A stretch of DNA of 24,634 nt from a virus, in IMG/VR virus record IMGVR_UViG_3300046323_000127, positions 1 through 24,634 of that record; one strand, 5' to 3'. The notes under the pieces are model-generated. The model was not told the origin of the DNA. It did no database searches and saw only the letters and a program-made list of their open reading frames with translations. A program made the position numbers and the translations under genes. Of the stretch, positions 14,595 to 21,543 are shown piece by piece (the stretch's first letter is position 1; the number at the start of each line of letters is the position of its first letter).

Positions 14595-16384
14595 TAATGG
14601 GTTTCCTTCCAGTTAGCACCAACATTGTATTCGCCGGAAACAGGGCAGAACAGCTTCAGTTCCACTCCTGCCTCTTCAATGGATTGTACAGCAAGTTTGC
14701 CCACAGCATCAGCATATTGTTTCTTTGTTTCAATCTGCCATTCATCATGAACATTAGCACAGAACCCGTGAGGAATCTTATGCTTATGTAGGTGATTGCT
14801 AAGAATTACCAACGCTTTCTTCATCACAATTGCGCCAGCCCCTTGAAGCAAGCTATTGAGTGCTGCATGTTCACTGCGAACCCAAATCTTTCTACCATCA
14901 AGGCTCGGTACATAGCCCTTGGACGCGACCACGGATACCTTATCACGTAAACGCTTGAGCGCGGGAGTCCTCGCAAGAAAGGTATCGATGAGCTTTTGTC
15001 CAGCCGTAGCACTACCACCGACAATCGCACCAATCTTCGAGGCCCCTGCCCCATATAAAAAGGCGTAGGCAAATGTCTTCGCTTGATCACGTGTTTGTAG
15101 ACCGGCTGCTTTTTGATTAACCGTGTGGACATCCGTACCATCTTTAGAGCTTCCCTCACAGACAGTTTTGACATAGTCTTCATCCTTCATGTAATGGGCC
15201 AACATACGCAGCTCAAGGCCACTAGCATCAGCACCTACTAACACATTGTCCTTGTCCACTGTCCATAGCTCACGGCATTCAGGGCCATAAATGGAACCAC
15301 TGTTAGGCACTTGAGCCATGTTAGGAGAGCTATGTGTCATGCGGCCTGTTACAGCCCCATTGGTGTTCACTCGTCCATGTACACGACCATCATCCTTCAC
15401 CTCCTCAAGCCAGCTAGACACCTGAGCTACACGTTTCTGTAGCATCAAATATTCCAGCAAAGCCTTAGCCTCTGGCAGATCAATGTTCTCCAACACCTTC
15501 TCGTCCACAATGATGGAGCCCTTGTCTGTTGTCTTAGAGAATTCAACACCAAGCCCTTGGAGGCGCTCAGCGATTTGTTGACGAGAGCCGGGGTTGAAAG
15601 GGATGATACGCTTCTTCATAGGGCCAGCCATTGCTTCATCTGCTAATGAAGCCTTAAAGCCTACCTCTTTAAGAATGCGTTTCAGCTCTGCCTTAGTCTC
15701 TGCCTGACAATCACCAATCTGCCAATAAGCAGGCTTCTTCATCTCTTCGATGGTAGGCGGGAAGATGTCCTGTAGCTTGCCTTCAATATCCACCATCTTG
15801 CCAGACAGAGACGCCAGTAAGCCCTGAGCTTTCGGAATGTCAAGTTTAAAACCATGTTCATGCTGTTTATAGACGATTATAGCGACTTCGTGTTCAAGTT
15901 GTCGGCACTCCTGTGAGAACTTCTCTTGGTCTAGCATCTTGTCAATAAGCTTCTCTACTTTTACAAGCACAGCTACGTCTTGTTGACAATATTCATACAT
16001 CAAGGGAAGAGAGGGATTGTCATAGCAATTACCCTCTAAACCTAGTTCTTTCCATCGTTGCTCATAATCAATCTTCTTCTCTCCCACTCTTTCGCCCCAA
16101 GCTTTCAGGCTGTGGCCTCCGTCTAAATTTGGATTGTATAGACGAGACAAGATCAAGGTATCTTTCGCCTTCTTCGCTGGTATCGTCACGTTCCAGCACT
16201 TCCTCAACACTGGCCCATCGAAGCCTATCAAGTTGTGTGCGATCACTGTTTCGGAGCTTGCGATTAAGGGTGTGAGTGTATCCGCTGTTTTGTGACATAC
16301 ATATCCATTGGTTTCATCATAAGTGAAACAACACCAAATCAAGTCGTGAGTTGTTGTTGTCTCAATGTCTAGATAGAGTTTCAC
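14594..16384 (-). CDS. DNA polymerase, family A, with 3'-5' proofreading domain
   Basis: The replicative polymerase, 596 residues, T7-like. Proofreading exonuclease motifs are D6-I-E8, N51...D56 (AHNLIGFDG) and Y132xxxD136 (YCQQD). Polymerase motif A has D386 in VGADASGLELR; motif B runs R432...K436...Y440 in RDQAKTFAYAFLYG; motif C is H546-D547-E548. Y440 takes the place of Phe762 in E. coli Pol I and Tyr526 in T7, the residue governing dideoxynucleotide discrimination. The start is GTG at 16384, five bases after GGAG and overlapping the upstream stop (GTGA). At about 600 residues it is shorter than T7 gp5 (704) but keeps both active sites. Confidence 0.96.
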   Translation of the reverse strand: MKLYLDIETTTTHDLIWCCFTYDETNGYVCHKTADTLTPLIASSETVIAHNLIGFDGPVLRKCWNVTIPAKKAKDTLILSRLYNPNLDGGHSLKAWGERVGEKKIDYEQRWKELGLEGNCYDNPSLPLMYEYCQQDVAVLVKVEKLIDKMLDQEKFSQECRQLEHEVAIIVYKQHEHGFKLDIPKAQGLLASLSGKMVDIEGKLQDIFPPTIEEMKKPAYWQIGDCQAETKAELKRILKEVGFKASLADEAMAGPMKKRIIPFNPGSRQQIAERLQGLGVEFSKTTDKGSIIVDEKVLENIDLPEAKALLEYLMLQKRVAQVSSWLEEVKDDGRVHGRVNTNGAVTGRMTHSSPNMAQVPNSGSIYGPECRELWTVDKDNVLVGADASGLELRMLAHYMKDEDYVKTVCEGSSKDGTDVHTVNQKAAGLQTRDQAKTFAYAFLYGAGASKIGAIVGGSATAGQKLIDTFLARTPALKRLRDKVSVVASKGYVPSLDGRKIWVRSEHAALNSLLQGAGAIVMKKALVILSNHLHKHKIPHGFCANVHDEWQIETKKQYADAVGKLAVQSIEEAGVELKLFCPVSGEYNVGANWKETH

Positions 16385-16695
16385 AATATCTCCGCTGATT
16401 TTAGTTTACCTGTTTCACCGTCAAAGATCAGCTTTAGTTGATCAGGCCAGTGATTAATAATAAAATGCTCATCAGCAGTGTAGGAATCATTAGAACTTAT
16501 TCCAAGATATTTTACAACATCAGGCCTTGGTGGCGGCTTAACACGGTATTCCTGATGTGGAATCCACTCTGGTTTCTCTATATTATACCAACCGCCCCAC
16601 TTGTTTTCACAAAGACTGCTACAAGACCTTGCTTGAATCTCAGCACCATCAGCCCAAGCTTTAATTACATCTGCGTGTATGTGTGGTTTGTTCAT
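16381..16695 (-). CDS. Conserved-looking phage protein (HIHADVIKAWADGAEIQ type), 104 residues
   Basis: Begins MNKPHIHADVIKAWADGAEI, a motif recurring in small proteins of many tailed phages and prophages in my recollection. WGGWYNIEKPEWIPHQEYRV then KPPPRP follow, and the C-terminus is acidic. The compact W/Y-rich pattern suggests a small beta fold. The ATG at 16695 is eight bases after GGAG; a GTG one codon earlier is also possible. It overlaps the previous stop and the polymerase start. Function not known. Confidence 0.75.
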   Translation of the reverse strand: MNKPHIHADVIKAWADGAEIQARSCSSLCENKWGGWYNIEKPEWIPHQEYRVKPPPRPDVVKYLGISSNDSYTADEHFIINHWPDQLKLIFDGETGKLKSAEIL

Positions 16696-17123
16696 CACTT
16701 TTTCTCCAGTTGTTTAACCACCAGTGTAGCATAGCCTGCAATGTCCACCCAGCTATCATCGTAATAAGGGTTGCCATTGACAATGCGTGACATCTTGTTA
16801 CAAATCATGTCAAGACTCTCTTGCATGTATGCTTCCATATGGGGCCAGCTCTTTGTACGGCGTAAGGCCAGCTTCATCTCTTGTGCTGTAAAGGCCACAT
16901 CACGGTAGTCACCATAGTTGTTGCCACGTTGTTCAAGGGTGTTTTCAATGTCCATAGGTTTCTTTCTTTCAATCATTACAGGGGCCTTCTTAAGCTCGTC
17001 AGTGGTGCATCGAATGGGGACAATGCCGCTGTCTAGACGCTCACGAAGCAGCTTACCTAATGCGTTGTTGGTGGTGTCTAGGGCATCTCCCCATTCATCG
17101 GTGTACGCTTCTTTCATTTTCAT
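16695..17123 (-). CDS. DUF6378-type phage protein, 142 residues
   Basis: The C-terminal part has the pattern of this phage family: LEQRGNNYGDYRDVAFTAQE near 64-83, then ESLDMICNKMSRIVNGNPYY and DDSWVDIAGYATLV to about residue 135. The Glu and Asp residues in these helices resemble the metal-binding arrangement of all-alpha nucleotide pyrophosphatases, so a MazG-like role in nucleotide pools is possible but unproven. Residues 1-60 form a separate, less typical extension. The ATG at 17123 overlaps the previous stop as ATGA. The gene lies two genes downstream of a clearer MazG-like enzyme. Confidence 0.75.
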   Translation of the reverse strand: MKMKEAYTDEWGDALDTTNNALGKLLRERLDSGIVPIRCTTDELKKAPVMIERKKPMDIENTLEQRGNNYGDYRDVAFTAQEMKLALRRTKSWPHMEAYMQESLDMICNKMSRIVNGNPYYDDSWVDIAGYATLVVKQLEKK

Positions 17124-17311
17124 AGATTATCTTTCTTAATGTCAACTGAAACAATACGTCCTACTTCGTCTCCAATCTCATTAGAATGAAGAACAAGAGT
17201 CTCTGGGTCTAAGACAGCCTCAAAGAACCATTCACGTTGTGCTTCTTCATCCCAATCACACATCATCTCTTCATCGAATTCTAGCACAACTGTCATTGTG
17301 ATTTGCTTCAT
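17120..17311 (-). CDS. Small acidic phage protein, 63 residues
   Basis: Begins MKQITMTVVLEFDEEMMCDW: a beta strand with alternating apolar residues followed by an acidic, Trp-containing helix (DEEAQREWFFEAVL). A second beta segment (VGRIVSVDIKK) follows. The shape suggests a compact alpha-beta protein of unknown role. Its ATG overlaps the MazG-like stop by one base (TAATG) and its stop overlaps the next ATG. Confidence 0.75.
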   Translation of the reverse strand: MKQITMTVVLEFDEEMMCDWDEEAQREWFFEAVLDPETLVLHSNEIGDEVGRIVSVDIKKDNL

Positions 17312-17733
17312 TAGATGAACTCCTTTAAGTTGGGGGCCCGATAGCTTGGGCCTTTGACAATCTTACCATAAGGGGAGAAGATAGGCTGTCCTGTCTCCTG
17401 TTCAAACTTGCTCCAGTTGCTTCGGTTCACTTCTTCCACTGCTTCGGCTGTGCGCATCTTAGCACAATGCCCAACACCAATAGCAGTGACAATTTGATCA
17501 GCCAAACTATCGAGGAAGCCTTCACGGTCTTTAATTGTAACAACTGTCTCTCCTTGTTTCAAGCGTGTAGCCAAGAGGCTCAGCTCATCAGCCAATGAAG
17601 CCCAGCTGTGATGGATGTCAAGAGCATCAAACATCTCTACAATTTCTTCAATGTGACAGCCTAGTTGCACCTGCAAGGCAGCATCATCAGGCTCTGGACG
17701 GGCACGTTTGTGCCACAGTTCTATGTTCTTCAT
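17311..17733 (-). CDS. MazG-like nucleoside triphosphate pyrophosphohydrolase
   Basis: A 140-residue all-alpha NTP pyrophosphatase that would split (d)NTPs or alarmone-like nucleotides to monophosphate and pyrophosphate. The metal-binding signature is E29-E30-x-x-E33 in HIEEIVEMFDAL, then D75...D79 in DSLADQIVTAIG. The substrate-side EVNRSNWSKF at 101-110 and the C-terminal GKIVKGPSYRAPNL are characteristic. In phages such enzymes may recycle nucleotides, remove dUTP or damp the host stress response; the sequence does not decide which. It overlaps the 55-residue gene upstream (ATGA) and the 63-residue gene downstream. Confidence 0.88.
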   Translation of the reverse strand: MKNIELWHKRARPEPDDAALQVQLGCHIEEIVEMFDALDIHHSWASLADELSLLATRLKQGETVVTIKDREGFLDSLADQIVTAIGVGHCAKMRTAEAVEEVNRSNWSKFEQETGQPIFSPYGKIVKGPSYRAPNLKEFI

Positions 17734-17897
17734 TCACGTTCTCCAATTAGCTTGTGGTATTCCTCAATAGCCCAATCCCATCCATCCCAATTATCAACAC
17801 CTCCATTAAGCAGGCAGTGTAGCATGAGAGAATTATCACGCAGGTTATCAAACACAGTCTTTGATATCTTCATCATTTCTTCGTTTATTGTTTCCAT
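17730..17897 (-). CDS. Small phage protein, 55 residues
   Basis: Begins METINEEMMKISKTVFDNLR and ends with GGVDNWDGWDWAIEEYHKLI plus an acidic tail. The NGGVDNWDGWDWA..EY pattern, rich in Trp and acidic residues, recurs in short phage proteins in my recollection. The ATG at 17897 sits just after the stop of the membrane peptide gene, with AAGGTG upstream, and its own stop overlaps the MazG-like ATG as ATGA. Real by overlap and composition; function unknown. Confidence 0.75.
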   Translation of the reverse strand: METINEEMMKISKTVFDNLRDNSLMLHCLLNGGVDNWDGWDWAIEEYHKLIGERE

Positions 17898-17899
17898 TA

Positions 17900-18049
17900 T
17901 TACACCTTCAAGTTAATAAACAAACCCACCTGAGCAAAGGCATAACCAATCCACATGATGCCAGCCCCTGTGTCTCCTTTGAGCCATTGCATTGTACCAA
18001 CAATGGCATAGCCAAAGCCAATGGTTCCTACAATTAGTTGTTCAATCAT
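17900..18049 (-). CDS. Small membrane protein, 49 residues, two predicted helices
   Basis: Two apolar segments, IVGTIGFGYAIVGTM (residues 6-20) and IMWIGYAFAQVGLFI (31-45), are linked by QWLKGDTGAG, which fits a helical hairpin in the inner membrane. Its ATG overlaps the primase-helicase stop as ATGA. Small hydrophobic proteins next to replication genes are common in phages; roles could include anchoring replication or altering host membrane proteins. A holin role is less likely without a lysis enzyme nearby. Confidence 0.75.
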   Translation of the reverse strand: MIEQLIVGTIGFGYAIVGTMQWLKGDTGAGIMWIGYAFAQVGLFINLKV

Positions 18050-19641
18050 AATGTTTCTTCCTCACGTTCAGACATACGGCCTGTGTGTTTATTGTACAAC
18101 AGCTTACAAGCAGGGCCAGTGATACCACTAAAGCGGTTCTTTAGCACACGCACCTTGGTTGTATTACGCTCTGTAATGTCTTCTGCCTGTCCATTACGCT
18201 CAAGACCAATCACCATGTCTGACAGCTGTGCAATGGAGCCTGAGCCACGCAGCTGAGCCAAGGATGTAGCAGCTCCCTCTTCATGTCCTTTGTCGCTTGG
18301 ACGTTTCAAATGGCTCACCACAATGAGAGCAATGTTTGTCTCTTGCACCAACATACGAAGCTTGGTCATAATTTCATCAATTGCCTTGCGTTCATCACCA
18401 CTCTCTTGTGCTGACACAATGATTGAGATGTGATCAAGAAAGACATATTTACATCCCATGCCCTTGGACAAGAAACGTACACGGTTGATGATGTTGTCAA
18501 TGGAGGTGCTACCGAAGTGATCAAACAAATAGAGACGTTCAGTGCCTAATGTGGCATCAAAGGCATCCTTACGTTGTTCATCAGACACTTCTACATCAGG
18601 CAAATGCAGAGGCATGTTAGCTGACATGCTCATAATGGACAAAGCTGTCTTCTTAACACTTTCCTCAAGGAACATCAAGCCAATGTTGTCCTTTGTCTTT
18701 TGCAAGATGTGCCACACCACTTCACGTAGCACTTGGCTCTTGCCTAAGCCACTACCAGCTGTGATGGTTACAAGCTCACCAGCACGAATGCCATAGGTGA
18801 GCGTGTTAAGCCCTTCCCAAGGGTAGGTGCAGTCTGCCTTAGCCATAGGCTTTGACACTTCTTCCCACAGGCTAGAACCAGCCACAATGCCATCAGGTAC
18901 AGCTGTCTCTGCTGCCCACCAACGATCAATAAACTCCTTCTCTTTCCCTGCTACAAGGAAGTCACAACCGTCCTTGTATCCGTCAACCCCCTTGAACACT
19001 TTCACCTTGCCTGAGAACAAAGCAGCCACTTGTTGTGCAGCTTGGTTACCAACAACATCATTATCAAAGCAGACAACAATGTTCTCAAAGGAGGAAATCC
19101 ATTCATAGTGTTCTTTGCAGTCTTTTGCAGCCCCACCAGCACCATTACGAATGGAGACAACGGGCCACTTACTGCCAAGCATTTGATACACAGCCAAGGC
19201 ATCATATTCACCTTCAACAATGGTGAGGTATTTACCGCCCTTGGTGAACAGCTGTTGTCCGAACAAGCCGGCTCCCTTCCATTCACCCGTGGTGCTGAAA
19301 GCCTTAGCAGCAATAGAACGCTTCTTAGCTGCCACCAGCTTGCCTTCATTGAAATAGGGGAAATAGACATCATCAGAAGAGGCTACAACGCCATACTTCT
19401 CCACAGAGGCCTTAGAGATGCGTCTGGAGGCAATGGAAGGGCTAGGAAGGCCTGCAAGGGACGCACGTAGGGAATCCACTGCCTGTGCGTTGAAGGGCTT
19501 CTCTTCTACTAATGTGTTCATCTCTGTGCTCTGGGTTAAGTTGTTACAGACAAAGCAATAGGTGCTTCCATCTGCATTGATTGAAAGGCCATCACTGCTT
19601 TGGCAGCTTGGGCACGGTTGGTGTGTCTTTACGAACGCCAT
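18046..19641 (-). CDS. Primase-helicase, T7 gp4-like
   Basis: Unwinds DNA and makes primers at the phage fork; 531 residues. A zinc-binding primase domain has C10-P-S-C13 and C29-F-V-C32. The TOPRIM fold shows E143-G-E-Y-D147 and FDND at 192-195. The RecA-like helicase domain shows Walker A at 295-302 (AGSGLGKS), Walker B FLDH at 401-404, a QLRGSGSIAQLSD segment at 463-475 for DNA contact, and NRFSG near 502 with a candidate arginine finger. ATG at 19641 follows GAGGAAAACA. The upstream 52-residue gene overlaps it by 50 bases. All active motifs are intact, so the protein should combine both functions as in T7. Confidence 0.96.
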   Translation of the reverse strand: MAFVKTHQPCPSCQSSDGLSINADGSTYCFVCNNLTQSTEMNTLVEEKPFNAQAVDSLRASLAGLPSPSIASRRISKASVEKYGVVASSDDVYFPYFNEGKLVAAKKRSIAAKAFSTTGEWKGAGLFGQQLFTKGGKYLTIVEGEYDALAVYQMLGSKWPVVSIRNGAGGAAKDCKEHYEWISSFENIVVCFDNDVVGNQAAQQVAALFSGKVKVFKGVDGYKDGCDFLVAGKEKEFIDRWWAAETAVPDGIVAGSSLWEEVSKPMAKADCTYPWEGLNTLTYGIRAGELVTITAGSGLGKSQVLREVVWHILQKTKDNIGLMFLEESVKKTALSIMSMSANMPLHLPDVEVSDEQRKDAFDATLGTERLYLFDHFGSTSIDNIINRVRFLSKGMGCKYVFLDHISIIVSAQESGDERKAIDEIMTKLRMLVQETNIALIVVSHLKRPSDKGHEEGAATSLAQLRGSGSIAQLSDMVIGLERNGQAEDITERNTTKVRVLKNRFSGITGPACKLLYNKHTGRMSEREEETL

Positions 19642-19750
19642 TGTTTTCCTCTGGTTTATCTGGCTTCTTGCCGAAGATTAAGTTCCAATTGTTTAAGACA
19701 GCTTGTGCATCTTCTTTACGTCTTGCACTGCCTTTTCCTCCATCACTCAT
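19592..19750 (-). CDS. Small phage protein of the MSDGGKGS type, 52 residues
   Basis: Starts MSDGGKGSARRKEDAQAVLN and contains NWNLIFGKKPDKPEE. The MSDGGKGS...NWxxIFGKK pattern occurs in short phage proteins of the replication region in my recollection; function unknown. The ATG at 19750 follows AAGGAG and overlaps the upstream stop as ATGA. A longer start at 19783 is rejected because it lies deep in the previous gene. The last 50 bases overlap the primase-helicase start. Confidence 0.78.
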   Translation of the reverse strand: MSDGGKGSARRKEDAQAVLNNWNLIFGKKPDKPEENNGVRKDTPTVPKLPKQ

Positions 19751-20373
19751 GTGTTCTTCTCCTTGAGCTTGGCTTCTGCCCACCAGACAGCCGATTCAAA
19801 TGCTTGCCGATCAACCCAAGATGAGTTACAGCCCCGTTCTATGTCCTCATCCGTCAGCGAGGCCCATGGCCTCTCCCATGTGCGTTGTGGTGGGCCTTCG
19901 CATTTCATGCTCGGTGGTGTGGTGTAGAGAGGCGTTGTATAACCACCTTCTTCACGCTCATGTTCGGCAGGACAAATCACATCAAAGATAAAACCGTCTT
20001 TGCCTTTCATGCCCCACGCCACAGGCTTGTCGCACGTAGTGCTCCCCTGCTCTTGCTTGGTGTTGGCAAGTTGATTTGTCAGTCGTGCAATTTCGGTACG
20101 CAACTCACACTCTTTGCTCATTTCCTCATGCGGGTGGCTTCGTGTGCAGTCATGCTCTTGCTTGGCTAACAAACTCATCACTTTGTCATTTAGCGTGTCG
20201 ATCGTTACTTGGCAATTAACGCATTGAAGACTAACAACTTGCTGCTCTTGCTTGGTAGGTAAATGCTCTAGATGGTTAGCTGTTTTCCAGTTCATTGCAT
20301 CTGCATAGCCTTGCTCATACAGCCCAAGGCGCTTGTTTTCATCATGCAAGGCCTGTAATGGTTCTTTAGTCAT
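19747..20373 (-). CDS. Modular hypothetical phage protein, 208 residues
   Basis: Several modules are visible: an N-terminal helix (GYADAMNWKTANH), a middle with three KQE elements, a cysteine pair (LQCVNC), a PVAWGMKGKDG...TTPLYTTPP segment, and a C-terminal SLTDEDIERGC...FESAVWWAEAKL helix. The PVAW/PLYTTPP and LTDEDIER modules are shuffled among many phages and prophages, often of Betaproteobacteria in my recollection. At DNA level the KQE elements come from three copies of TGCTCTTGCTTGG (20048, 20153, 20243 on the plus strand), a sign of module duplication. ATG at 20373 follows GGAAGC. No enzymatic role is suggested. Confidence 0.75.
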   Translation of the reverse strand: MTKEPLQALHDENKRLGLYEQGYADAMNWKTANHLEHLPTKQEQQVVSLQCVNCQVTIDTLNDKVMSLLAKQEHDCTRSHPHEEMSKECELRTEIARLTNQLANTKQEQGSTTCDKPVAWGMKGKDGFIFDVICPAEHEREEGGYTTPLYTTPPSMKCEGPPQRTWERPWASLTDEDIERGCNSSWVDRQAFESAVWWAEAKLKEKNT

Positions 20374-20374
20374 A

Positions 20375-20572
20375 TCAATGCTTCCAGTTGTTCAACAAGT
20401 TTTGCATGAAAGCTTTCTCCTCAGAAGAAAACTCACGTGCCTCATTACTTGCATTCAACACAATGCCAATGGCCTGTAGAAAGCCATCATAGCCAATGTG
20501 TTTAATCAAGTCCCTAATGTCCATCATGGTGAACATCAGGTGTGCCTCTAGCTCGTCAACATTCGTCTTCAT
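20375..20572 (-). CDS. Hypothetical helical phage protein, 65 residues
   Basis: From ATG at 20572 it reads MKTNVDELEAHLMFTMMDIR and continues with IGYDGFLQAIGIVLNASNEA and a charged C-terminal helix. It is wholly helical in appearance, with no metal motif. The start was chosen because GGAG lies nine bases before it; two other in-frame ATGs upstream would lengthen it inside the zinc-ribbon gene, which it already overlaps by 17 bases. The stop lies just ahead of the next start. Function unknown. Confidence 0.65.
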   Translation of the reverse strand: MKTNVDELEAHLMFTMMDIRDLIKHIGYDGFLQAIGIVLNASNEAREFSSEEKAFMQNLLNNWKH

Positions 20573-20750
20573 AGCTGTCTTCTCCATTTTCATCATCTTC
20601 ATGCCTTAAATCAACACGTTCAATGGTGCATACATCTTCCTTGATGAAGTGATAGCAGCCATTGCATACATCAAAGAAAGCCCCTGTTGTAGCACTTCTA
20701 CGTGTAGCTTCAAAGTCTGTCAGTTCAACATTACAACATAAACAGCGCAT
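20556..20750 (-). CDS. Small zinc-ribbon protein, 64 residues
   Basis: C3xxC6 (MRCLCCNVEL) and C29xxC32 (DVCNGCYHF) form a four-cysteine zinc ribbon with an ATRRSATTGAFFD turn between, a layout common in short phage proteins. The acidic tail (HEDDENGEDSYEDE) could act as a nucleic-acid mimic or protein contact; this is inference. The second of two adjacent ATGs, at 20750, is the better start because GGAGG lies four bases before it. It overlaps the end of the 58-residue gene. Confidence 0.78.
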   Translation of the reverse strand: MRCLCCNVELTDFEATRRSATTGAFFDVCNGCYHFIKEDVCTIERVDLRHEDDENGEDSYEDEC

Positions 20751-20926
20751 CATGCCTCCATATTCAGTTCATCATTCAAACGTAACAAAGACAAGTATAC
20801 ATGTCCTTGAAGCTGATAAAAGCTACAACCAATGTTCAGCAGTTCTTGATAATTAGCCTTTTCTCTGTCTAACATCTCATCCACTACATGTTGTAGGGCT
20901 GCTTTATCAACAAACACATTGTCCAT
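20750..20926 (-). CDS. First gene of the replication operon, 58 residues, unknown
   Basis: Begins MDNVFVDKAALQHVVDEMLD and continues REKANYQELLNIGCSFYQLQ, ending in an acidic stretch. It is helical and slightly acidic. AGGAGAAGAC precedes the ATG at 20926, and its stop overlaps the next start. It is the first gene after the sigma-70-like promoter and its palindromic leader, a place often used for small early or regulatory proteins, but no DNA-binding motif is visible. Confidence 0.75.
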   Translation of the reverse strand: MDNVFVDKAALQHVVDEMLDREKANYQELLNIGCSFYQLQGHVYLSLLRLNDELNMEA

Positions 20927-20940
20927 GTCTTCTCCTATAA

Positions 20941-20979
20941 GTTACATAGAAGGTTACATATATGTAACATACTATGTTA
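20941..20979 (-). promoter_or_regulatory. Overlapping palindromes in the leader of the replication operon
   Basis: A perfect 16-base palindrome GTTACATATATGTAAC at 20953-20968 shares four bases with an imperfect one, TAACATACTATGTTA, at 20965-20979; another half-site GTTACATA lies at 20941-20948. They stand between the predicted start of transcription and the ribosome-binding site. They could be operators for a dimeric regulator, or alternative RNA hairpins competing for the same bases. Confidence 0.6.
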
Positions 20980-21004
20980 ATTATCATTGTATGTACCTTA
21001 TATG

Positions 21005-21022
21005 AAGACCTCTTAAGGTCTT
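21005..21022 (-). promoter_or_regulatory. Inverted repeat at the transcription start
   Basis: AAGACCT and AGGTCTT are separated by four bases and abut the -10 box at 21023, so the repeat covers the predicted start point (about 21016). It may be an operator that blocks open-complex formation, or a protective hairpin at the 5' end of the mRNA. No T-run follows, so it is not a typical terminator. Confidence 0.5.
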
Positions 21023-21050
21023 ATTATACACAGTTTTGTTAATCAGTCAA
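21023..21050 (-). promoter_or_regulatory. Sigma-70-like promoter of the replication operon
   Basis: On the minus strand a -35 box TTGACT (21045-21050) is followed after 16 bases by a perfect -10 box TATAAT (21023-21028). It lies about 90 bases upstream of the first gene at 20926 in the only real break between coupled genes for many kilobases. Host RNA polymerase with its housekeeping sigma factor would read leftward through the replication genes. Confidence 0.75.
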
Positions 21051-21095
21051 TGCCTTGAGCAGAAATACAACACATAGAAGGATGAACACAGTCAT
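21039..21095 (-). CDS. Possible 18-residue hydrophobic peptide
   Basis: Reads MTVFILLCVVFLLKALTD, a single apolar helix long enough to enter a membrane. The ATG overlaps the stop of the 79-residue gene as ATGA, the same coupling used throughout this phage. It ends inside the promoter of the next operon, so the two functions would share DNA. The very short length keeps this tentative. Confidence 0.4.
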   Translation of the reverse strand: MTVFILLCVVFLLKALTD

Positions 21096-21331
21096 AGCTC
21101 ATTGTTTTGTTGTTTAAACGCAACAAGGAGATCATGTAATGTGTCTTCTGACAACAAGTTTCCAAACTCATGGCCTCCAACTAACACACTTTCCACATAG
21201 GCCACTTCTTCTTCATAATCGGTTAACGTATATGGGTCATGCTTTTCAATGGTATAGCTGTCCACAGCCACCATGAAGGGCACTCCATGCAGGCTCAGAA
21301 GCTCATAGGTTGGGTTATAAATGGTTTTCAT
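21092..21331 (-). CDS. Hypothetical early phage protein, 79 residues
   Basis: Begins MKTIYNPTYELLSLHGVPFM, followed by beta-like VAVDSYTIEK, acidic DYEEEVAYVESVL and a C-terminal helix (LHDLLVAFKQQNN). Small alpha-beta protein of unknown role in the early-type cluster. The ATG overlaps the upstream stop as ATGA, and its own stop overlaps the start of an 18-residue peptide. Confidence 0.7.
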   Translation of the reverse strand: MKTIYNPTYELLSLHGVPFMVAVDSYTIEKHDPYTLTDYEEEVAYVESVLVGGHEFGNLLSEDTLHDLLVAFKQQNNEL

Positions 21332-21543
21332 TGCTCAGTTCCTTTGTTTGTTAATGCAAATCTTACACCTTCATGCCACATGCCCAAGGCATCAACAATG
21401 ATTGTGTAGTTTTTCGATGAAGAATAACGAATCTCTTCCCCATTGTTCAGTTTTGTAATGAAATCTTCTACATCCTTGGTGTCGATGGTGCTCACGTGTT
21501 TATCGAACGCCTTAATGAAGGCCTGTTGTTCTGTGAATGTCAT
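21328..21543 (-). CDS. Hypothetical early phage protein, 71 residues
   Basis: Begins MTFTEQQAFIKAFDKHVSTI, then a helical DVEDFITKLNNGEEI and an aromatic-containing C-terminus (IIVDALGMWHEGVRFALT). The ATG overlaps the stop of a 21-residue frame (ATGA) and is preceded by GAAGAA. Its stop overlaps the next ATG. Nothing points to a known family. Confidence 0.68.
   Translation of the reverse strand: MTFTEQQAFIKAFDKHVSTIDTKDVEDFITKLNNGEEIRYSSSKNYTIIVDALGMWHEGVRFALTNKGTEQ

Noticed and set aside
17900-18049. Holin for the 49-residue membrane protein
   Set aside because: No endolysin or spanin is nearby and the gene lies inside the replication operon; two helices alone are not enough.
21005-21022. 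Terminator at the end of the early-type cluster
   Set aside because: The hairpin lacks a T-run on either strand and sits at the start point of a promoter, so operator or leader hairpin is the better reading.
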